Under the pieces are notes generated by a model. It was not told the DNA's origin, did not search any database, and saw nothing but the letters and a program-made list of their open reading frames with translations. Positions 7,797 to 14,723 of a stretch of 14,723 nucleotides of DNA are shown here, one piece after another. Numbering within the stretch: the stretch's first letter is position 1; each line of letters starts with the position of its first letter. The position numbers were made by a program, and so were the translations under genes. The DNA is from Phoronis pallida (taxonomy: Eukaryota; Phoronida; Phoronidae), in NCBI GenBank assembly GCA_028565715.1, contig JAOXYC010053342.1, positions 1-14,723 on the forward strand, read 5' to 3'.

Positions 7797-10700
7797 GTAT
7801 TATATAATAAACACTTGGTTTACCATATTTTCCCTAATAGGCTCCGAAGGTGATTAGAAAAATTCAGTTAAGGTGGTGCTTATTATGTTTCTTGGTTTTT
7901 ACCCACATCCTCGTCTTTTTATCTTTTTGTGTTAACCCTCGAGAATTGCCTGAAAAATGTATCTGAATGCATGTAAGTCACCAACTTTTTTAAACCCCAA
8001 TGTCTGTACACTTTTAAAGACATGTAAATAAAAGAACAAAAATGTGTGATAATAAAGTATTAAAGCATTTCATTCATTTGATTTTATATTCCAGGGATTT
8101 GTACCGCCAAGAAAAATCAAACCAAGCAATGTAGAACCCATTGAAGAAGAAGTACTGAGAAATACACAACAAAATCCTACTGATCAACCTTCACCACCAA
8201 TGAGTTTATTCTCATTCACTGGCAAGTCTCAAGGCAGTTCGATGAATCTTTACTCCCAACACCAAAGTGTTAAACATACTGTTAAAGAATCACAACATAG
8301 TTCACAACCAGAACTGGTTCTTCCATCAAGTCTACAGCAACAGAAATATGAAGACAAAAGTTCTACAAATTTGCAAGACTGCAAAAATGAAATAAGTGAT
8401 GGTGAAACTCAAATACCAGAGAATCCAAACAATTATCTTGTTGTCGAGAAACGTAGTGCATCACAAATTCTGGCTCTCATCAAATCAAAGAAATTCAAAC
8501 CACCGACCAGACCATGTGAGAGAAGAAGTCAAAACAACATCAGTGCTTTAAACATTCCAAACACTTTGATCGAAAGTGGAAATGATAATGAACAGCAGGT
8601 TCCAGTATTAAAATCTGATGAATATTTTGGTAAAAATGACTTTTTCCAAAAAACAAATTCTGAATGTTCTGTGAACAGTGACATTTCTCCAAAACAGGAG
8701 TGTGAAATTGAACAGAATACTGAACAATCTTGTGTTGATGTTGCAGGAGACAGTTATACTCGGAATGAGAACTTGAATAAACGTGAATCAGATGAATGCT
8801 CCGTTAAACTGCCATTAGTAAAGACTAGTGACCATCAGGAAATTAGTTCTGCCTGTGGAATGTTTGAATTAAGTTTCTCTCCATTGTCAAATGTGAGTGA
8901 AGATTCTCAGGAAGAAGATGTTGAGAATTCTGCAATCACACCAGATATTGAAAACATCAGTACTAAGGTGAATGCTCAATCAGAAGAGCAAAATGACATG
9001 GGTTGTCTAAATACAGCTGATTTGAGTCAAAAAGATTATCAATACTCAGAACCATTGTCTAATAAACAAAAGTTGATGCCAATGAATAGTTTCTGCTCAA
9101 GCAATTATCCCCAAAAAGATGAAATTGATAAGAATGTCGATGAGGCACAAAGTATGAGCAGGGCTGTGTCAGAGTTGGACAAAAACTGTGTAAATGTTAT
9201 TGAAAAACAACCAGACTCTGGTCAGATATTGAGAAAGATGAAGGAAAGACTTGATGAGTCTCAAAACAGGTTTATCGAAAGCCAGTCAGACTCTATGTTC
9301 TCAGATATGGATCCATCGTTTTTCGATTTACCATCTTCACTAATGACCCCACCCCCTCCATGTCCAGATGTGTCAACACCAAATGTCACCATAGTAACGG
9401 ATAAACAAGAACCCTCACCGGCCCTCTCATTGTCAACATGTTCAAGTTCAAAAAGTGGAGTCCCAGATGTATCAAACGTTGATCATGAAAACCAGGAGAG
9501 TCCGATAATCATAAGTCAAAGTGCGTCTAATGGAACAAACAGCAGATCAATAAGTCAAAACCAGAAAAGCCCATTTTTAAGTCCAGGTGCATCTAATGTA
9601 TTAAATAAGACATCCAAAACAGATTTAGAAGACAGGGAAATATTACCACAGTATAAAACCACTAACAGTTACAGTGGTGTACCAAGCTTTAAAAATACAT
9701 TGAGATCATGGTCGACAAACAGTGCAAGGAATGGTTCAAGAGTGACCACACCAAAGACTCCAGTGTTTGGAAATGATTCCTTTTCCAGTCCTTCCACATT
9801 TTCAGAGGATACAATGGAGTTGCTAGATTCTCAAAGTCTACCACATTTTGACCAAGACATGTTTTTTGATGAACAGGATAATGCAATTAAACCTCAAAAT
9901 ATTGCTTATAAAGCAGTAGAAAGTCCAATGTGTAATCAGGATTCAGTTGAGTTGATACATGAAGATTCTCCATTCATCTCAAAGTTTGTTCAAACAAAAT
10001 CAAACAGTGATAGGATTGCACTAAATAGAAATATGGGAAAAAACGACAGTGAATATTCTGCTACCCATGATGTAAATCAGGACTCCAACAAGTCTCCGGA
10101 CTCTGAAAGCTTTGAACAGTTTAACATGATAAAGAATGTTATGGGCAGTAACACATCAACACCATTGCACAACATCTCTAAGACCAGGGAGAGGGTAGAC
10201 ACATATTCTTTGTTTTCATTAAGTGATACGGGTGATAGTCAGAGGACAATATTAGATGCCTGTACAGAATCCGACTTTAATTATCAAATGAATGACAAGG
10301 TTAGGCAAGACCATGAGGGTCACGGTGAAGATTATTTCTTCTTGCCGGGAAAATCTGGTGATGGTGATGATGATGACAACATATTTTCACAAGCTATTCC
10401 TGAAAATAAGGATAATGCAATGCAGTACAATAGTACAGTTGGTTCTCATCAAAAGCCTAGCTCAGGTGAGTTGGAATTTGTTGGTAATTTTATACCATCA
10501 CATGGCCCTCGATCTGTCAAATTTGGGGCCGAATATCGGCCCCATTACCCTTGTTAAAAACACAAAATATTCTGATCAAAAGTAAATAAACAAAATCCCC
10601 TAAAAAAACATTTTTTTTTAAATTTTCATATATGGAGAACTATACTGTTATGAGCATTCTGTTGGGCATCCTAAAATCCTACCAAAAAATTCAAAATTCA

Positions 10701-13700
10701 AGCTGTGTTTGAAAATTCAAGGTCTGATGGTTGCATTAAATATTTTTGATTAATCTGCAAGACATTTTGACAGGTTACAACCCAGTGATAATTCTAAAGA
10801 AATGAATTGCAAACAACATGTGTTAAGAAAATAACTTCCCATGCATTTGAATGTTTTAAAATGGGTATTTTTTAAAGCATTTTGTAAAAGAAAAACGCCT
10901 GCATCAATATATGATTAATTATCCAAATTGTTTGTTTAATATTTTAGTCAAAAAAAGCAAAACATACTGACACTGCCTTGTCATATTGTTAACTTATGTT
11001 GGTTATGAACTGAAAAAGGTCTTGTGAATAGTCATTTTATTGTTTTGATTTTCATTGCTATAATTCCAGTATGCTCCAGAGTCAGTTTACCTCATCCTAA
11101 CGTTTTATTTGGACTAAAGCAGCATCTACCCCAAACATCATCAGTTGATGAAACACGCAATGTTAATACAGTTGTTCAGCAGGTAGCTTTTATAGTTTTC
11201 TAACTTACATGAAATCTGTTTAATCACCCTTAGTTCAGACAAACATTAGTTATCTTTTGTGCTGGAAAATGAAGGAATTGTCTTAACCCTGGTGAACATC
11301 AAGTATAATTTGGAGGTCAATTTAAATGCTACTCTTTCTCGATTTAATTTCTACTAAGCTGAAAAAAGGGGGCAGCTAGGAATGTTTTACCAAGCATTTA
11401 TTTAGGTATCTGTATTCAGGCAAAAAGAACATTGTCCAGCTACAGTCTGAAGGGCACAATGTCCAGTGAAGTTGCCAGGAGGGATGGTAGGACATTCAAC
11501 AGGCCGATGCAGAATCCAGTGAAAGCTGAACCCAGCAGTGGCGGTGATGATTCACCAAACTATATTCAAACATCAGGCTTTAAAAGACCACAGATGAATT
11601 CAATACGGAAGGTACCTTGATTGTCCAGAGTTAAACAATAGCATTGCATGTTTAAAGAAAAATTCCCCAAGTGATTGATTTGACTTACATCGTGGAAGTT
11701 TATTTAAGACTAGATGCCACTACTTTTTGAGAACTGTGCTGGGTTGTTTGGAAGTTCAGGGGCATAATAAAAAGTCTTGCCTAATGGAGCATAGGGCCGC
11801 ATGCTATCCCGGTTTCTGTAGCATGAGCAGATGAGAATTGGGCAATTCCCCCTGGACAGGACACAAGTCCATCGCAGGTTACTTCCTGACTATCCAGTAC
11901 TCATTGCTTAATGACACAACGGACTGTCAGAACCATAATAGTGTCTACTTTCACCCTCACATGGCATACAAAACACTTAAATATATATGTTTTAAATTTC
12001 TTTAGTCTGGAGGTGTTAGTGATCTACAGTTCCCACACAAATGTCAAGTCATGAATCAGCCAACTCCTCTTAGACTACAGACTATTCCTGCAGAGTTTAA
12101 TAGTTATCAGGACTACAAGCAGTGTCTAACTGCTGTGTTGATTGGTAAGTTACTGTGTTTGTCAATGTTTATGATTTTTTTTGCGAGTTTCAAATATTGC
12201 AAAACAAATTTCTAAACATTTTGAATCAAGCTGATGAAAATTGTTATGCAGACAGGTTTAGTTATCACTGGCACATTTTTGCTCAAAAAAGCAGAGATTT
12301 GTGGTTTTGAAGTTTATCCTTTAGGGAAATCATTTCCTATTTAATTGCAGAACATTTGAATATCATCCTATTTGATATTTCCAAACAACTGCACTCGGCA
12401 CTTGACAAGATCAACACATCTAAATTCACCGCTGGCTCCAGCTCTTCCATCCAGAACACTAACCCCCTCTGCCAGCATAGTCTCCCGTCTAAGATTGTCC
12501 AGGTTAAGAAGGAGGGAGTTAATAAAGACAGGTATTTCTATGCCTGTGCGGAACCCCGTCAACAACAATGTAAGGTTAGTACCTGTTTTGATGTTTGTGT
12601 CGGGGAAAAACAGACTTTTGATTTTTACGTTTAATGAATTTCTTTGCAAAACATTTTAAATTTGATCAACTTGAAAAGACAGATAGAAGTTAATCCAAAC
12701 TGTCTCTTCAAATTTTAAAACGCCTTTGGCCAGTAAAAGGCATAGATTTCTATTTATCTTTGATGTGCATTTTGCTCTATTTATTAATTTATTTATTATT
12801 TCATAATCAACCTTTATGATAATTAAGAAAAAGGGGGATTTCAGTTTTATTAACATTGGCTTATTTTAATTCACATTATCAAATCATTTTCTGATTGATG
12901 AAATTTCAGTTTTTCAAATGGCTTGATCAAGTAAAAACTTCAACAGACCTAGGTGCAGGAAGATCCACTCTTGAGTTGACTGACAGTGGTAGTATCGCTA
13001 CATATCTCAAAGGTCAAGGGGTCAACGTATATTGTCAATGTAAACTACTAAGGAAGGCCTTTGATTCAAAATGGACATCGAAAAAATCAATGGGGTGCAA
13101 ATATCAAGATATGGGTCCAGTGAAGAAGTCCATGTATTTGAAGTTGTCAAGAAAGGAATCATCATCAGCATATTCAAAAGGTAAGAAAATCAATGATGGT
13201 TAAACTTTGCTTTTTGACAAAATAATTCAGTAAAGGCTTTGTTTTTGGATTGAACAGTTGGTGGAATGACTATAAGGCAAGAAACTCGGCTTATGGCCTG
13301 GCTTAGTCTCTCCCACAGCCTCACTCTACAAGAATCGGGTATAGCTAATGCATGTTGGTGACGTCACTCCAATGCCGGGCTCACTTGAACTAGGTTGCCA
13401 TGTTTGGCAAAAAAGAACTGAAGATCTCCCTCGACAGTTTCAGTCTCTTGTTTTCAACAGGTTCAGTTCAGTCTAGGCCAGGCTGAATAGTGTCTGCTTT
13501 GGCCTCCTTTAGGCAGGAAGTGCTAATGTTGTTATTTCTTAATTTATGCTTTTTGCAGAACAGAATTTGAATGTGGAGTGCTTGTTAAGAATGTGATAAT
13601 GTTTTTATTATTTTGATTTAGATTGTGGATTTATTTTAGATGATCTGTGGATTGTTTCATCAGAGCTGACATTTGACACGGGGAAGACATTTGTCGCTCG

Positions 13701-14723
13701 GAGTTCATACTATGGTCCTAATGCAGACAGTGAAGTGCAGATTGAACCTATGGCTTGCTATTCACCATCTAACTGGCCTGATAACAGTAAGAAGGGACCA
13801 AAGTGTTTTTTATGTAAACTCTCATTCAGTTATATTCCAAGTAGAGAACAAGACTTTCCCTTTCATTTAAAATTTCTTTTTGTGTTTATGGAAAAGTAAC
13901 CTACAGCGAACAAAATGACAATTTTTCAATAACAGACATTTTCTATTGAAATGGGTCTCCAACCTAAGTTTTTTTGTTGAAAATGTTTTTTTTTTGGTTT
14001 TTACGCCATGTTATCAATCCTGCTTGCTTTCTCTGAAAACAGAATTTAGTTATTACATATTTCAGCTTATGTTTACAAGAACATTTGTTGTGACAGTATT
14101 CTGGTAAATTTTACGATTTCACAATGGCCATGTTTTAAAAATGCTAACTGTTACAATTTTCTTATTTTATTTTTCTTTCTACAGGTATATGCCATGCTAT
14201 CCATATAGGCAACACCAGTTCAGAGCTGACATGTTTATCTAATCTACAAGAACTATCACCTCAATCATTACCGGTCTTGCCACACCTTTTATGCAGGTAA
14301 AGTATAACACATGTATATGATTTGCTAGCAACATGTTAAGAGTCGTATCCAGTACATTGTTCAACATAAAAGCTCATACATATTCATTTGCAAATCTGTC
14401 CAAGACAGAAAAAACTCATTGTGTGAGCTAGGCCCAGACTTACGGATATCTCATGACTACCAGACTCTACTATATTGTTGAATACGTTATGGCATTTATG
14501 AAAATGTTCAATATGTCTTTTTGAAAAAACATTGATGCATTCGGTTAGGTTTCAATTTTTGCTGTATTGGAAAGCAGGCAACATTTTTATTTGAAGATAA
14601 AAAAAAAAAAAATCTTTTTCTTTTTACTGAAACCATTCTTTATCCATTTGACAGGAACCCCACATCACGGCGAGTGAACAGCAGATTCATCAACCCACAG
14701 TCAAGCACTGGTTCATCTGTCTT
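6665..14723 (+). CDS. ZGRF1: ZGRF1 orthologue (GRF zinc finger protein, DNA repair helicase), 3' truncated by window
   Basis: Thirteen coding exons: 6665-6682, 6822-6899, 7228-7287, 7632-7796, 8095-10465, 11070-11182, 11420-11611, 12006-12144, 12351-12574, 12910-13180, 13640-13786, 14185-14296 and 14655-14723 (open). All introns are GT-AG and the phase is continuous for 1319 residues. ZGRF1 is a nuclear SF1 helicase that aids homologous recombination and interstrand crosslink repair, acting with RAD51. Domains in order: DUF2439 (about 1-100, with VLYTHQKTKKAKTWQDG), a long disordered Ser/Asn/Gln-rich stretch (about 110-1030), the GRF zinc finger (1086-1124; ligands C1086, H1088, C1111, C1119; FFKW), and a conserved pre-helicase segment with DDLWIVSS and SPSNWP. 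The helicase core lies downstream, outside the window. The start is chosen because MEKSFE runs straight into the family N-terminus, as in the human protein. Confidence 0.93.
8095..10465 (+). other. ZGRF1: ZGRF1 exon 5: large disordered-region exon
   Basis: This 2371-base exon opens after TATATTCCAG with GFVPPRKIKPSN and ends at a perfect CAG|GTGAGT donor in phase 1. It covers residues 108-897. Composition is Ser, Asn, Gln, Asp and Glu with few hydrophobics, so it is likely disordered. Recognisable islands are RSASQILALIKSKKF (227-241), SFFDLP (about 515-520), DMFFDE (about 695-700) and EDYFFLPG (852-859), which look like short linear motifs. Many SP and TP sites suggest phosphorylation by cell-cycle kinases (inferred). 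If the donor is not used, the frame runs into intron 5 and stops at 10555-10557. Confidence 0.88.
11070..11611 (+). other. ZGRF1: ZGRF1 exons 6 and 7: linker
   Basis: Exon 6 (11070-11182) follows TAATTCCAG, enters in phase 1 and leaves in phase 0, encoding VCSRVSLPHPNVLFGLKQHL and onward. Exon 7 (11420-11611) is 64 codons, from AKRTLSSYSLKG to MNSIRK, ended by AAG|GTACCT. Both keep the frame between the long exon and the conserved region. They hold no named domain; the sequence is polar and basic. Confidence 0.82.
11755..11905 (+). repeat. Dispersed retroposon-like fragment in ZGRF1 intron 7
   Basis: GGACAGGACACAAGTCCATCGCAGGTTAC near 11857-11882 resembles the widespread TCCATCGCAGG-type interspersed repeat of many animal genomes. 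It is preceded by a GC-richer stretch (GGGCCGCATGCTATCCCGG). It sits between exons 7 and 8 and does not affect the coding frame. Confidence 0.4.
12006..13180 (+). other. ZGRF1: ZGRF1 exons 8-10: conserved helix and GRF zinc finger
   Basis: Exon 8 (12006-12144) carries PTPLRLQTIPAEF and a YKQCLTAVLIE segment conserved before the finger. Exon 9 (12351-12574) continues HLNIILFDISKQLHSAL and starts the finger: CQH at 1086-1088, RYFYAC ending at C1111, and C1119. Exon 10 (12910-13180) completes it with FFKW, so an intron splits the domain just before the FF. The C-x-H-x22-C-x7-C spacing fits a zf-GRF, which binds single-stranded or branched DNA in family members. Exon 10 also has YCQCKLLRKAF and a later Cys, a possible further metal site, and ends at SAYSK. 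Confidence 0.92.
13270..13490 (-). repeat. Dispersed repeat, copy 2, in ZGRF1 intron 10
   Basis: This is the inverted partner of the repeat at 3836-4060: 20-base (13329-13348) and 17-base (13304-13320) blocks are exact, and GAGGGAGATCTTC on the minus strand parallels CGGGAGGTCTTCC of copy 1. It lacks the 24 extra bases seen between the blocks in copy 1. The boundaries are approximate. Confidence 0.6.
13640..14723 (+). other. ZGRF1: ZGRF1 exons 11-13: pre-helicase region, open at window end
   Basis: Exon 11 (13640-13786) encodes DDLWIVSSELTFDTGKTFVA and YSPSNWPDN, close to the human protein. Exon 12 (14185-14296) encodes SICHAIHIGNTSSELTCL. Exon 13 starts at 14655 (RNPTSRRVNSRFINP) and is cut by the window end. 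The Walker A motif of the SF1 helicase is expected further downstream and is not visible here. An alternative acceptor at 13620-13621 would add six residues. Confidence 0.88.

Noticed and set aside
8200-10557. Stand-alone single-exon gene of 785 codons
   Set aside because: The frame is open upstream to a good acceptor at 8094 and joins the DUF2439 exons. A perfect donor at 10466 precedes the stop, so it is an internal exon of ZGRF1.
12356-12659. Three overlapping frames over ZGRF1 exon 9
   Set aside because: Only the frame with the zinc-finger cysteines connects in phase to the neighbouring exons; the others are shadows.

Overview
The window is animal nuclear DNA: AT-rich, with small coding exons bounded by GT-AG introns and with many dispersed repeats in the introns. 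The tRNA-related elements, the long hairpin repeats and the short 3' tails ending in an ATAAAGCGGTATATAAATACC motif suggest a marine invertebrate, probably a lophotrochozoan such as a bivalve or gastropod. That placement is an inference and the phylum is not proven.

Two genes lie head to head. On the minus strand, six inferred exons (5642 down to 1313) encode a protein of about 320 residues. It has a signal peptide, a glycosylatable linker, an extremely Asp/Glu-rich segment, one transmembrane helix and a short tail. I do not recognise the family. On the plus strand, thirteen coding exons (6665 to the window end) encode the first 1319 residues of a ZGRF1 orthologue. ZGRF1 is a DNA repair and replication-fork helicase. 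The visible part has the N-terminal DUF2439 domain (shared with yeast Mte1 and fission yeast Dbl2), a long disordered serine-rich region mostly in one 2.4 kb exon, the GRF zinc finger, and the start of the region before the SF1 helicase core. The helicase motifs themselves lie beyond the window.

The two start codons are about 1 kb apart. The leader of ZGRF1 seems to be split by a 604-base intron, so both promoters must lie roughly between 5690 and 6000. That interval holds an ETS-type CACTTCCGGG site. Both leaders carry short upstream ORFs that end two or three bases before the main start codon.

Much of the rest is repeat debris. A 342-base foldback element lies at 276-617, with a half copy at about 2130-2275. 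Intron 1 of the minus gene (3746-5533) contains several elements: a dispersed repeat also found inverted in a ZGRF1 intron, 35-base exact inverted repeats around a roughly 1 kb interior, a pseudo-tRNA (SINE-like) and a TATA-bearing LTR-like stretch. The 5' intron of ZGRF1 holds another tRNA-related fragment and a palindrome-rich MITE-like element. No prokaryotic system, CRISPR array, rRNA or functional tRNA was found. I see no sign of a wholly new system. The most novel items are the unknown acidic membrane protein and the foldback and palindromic elements.
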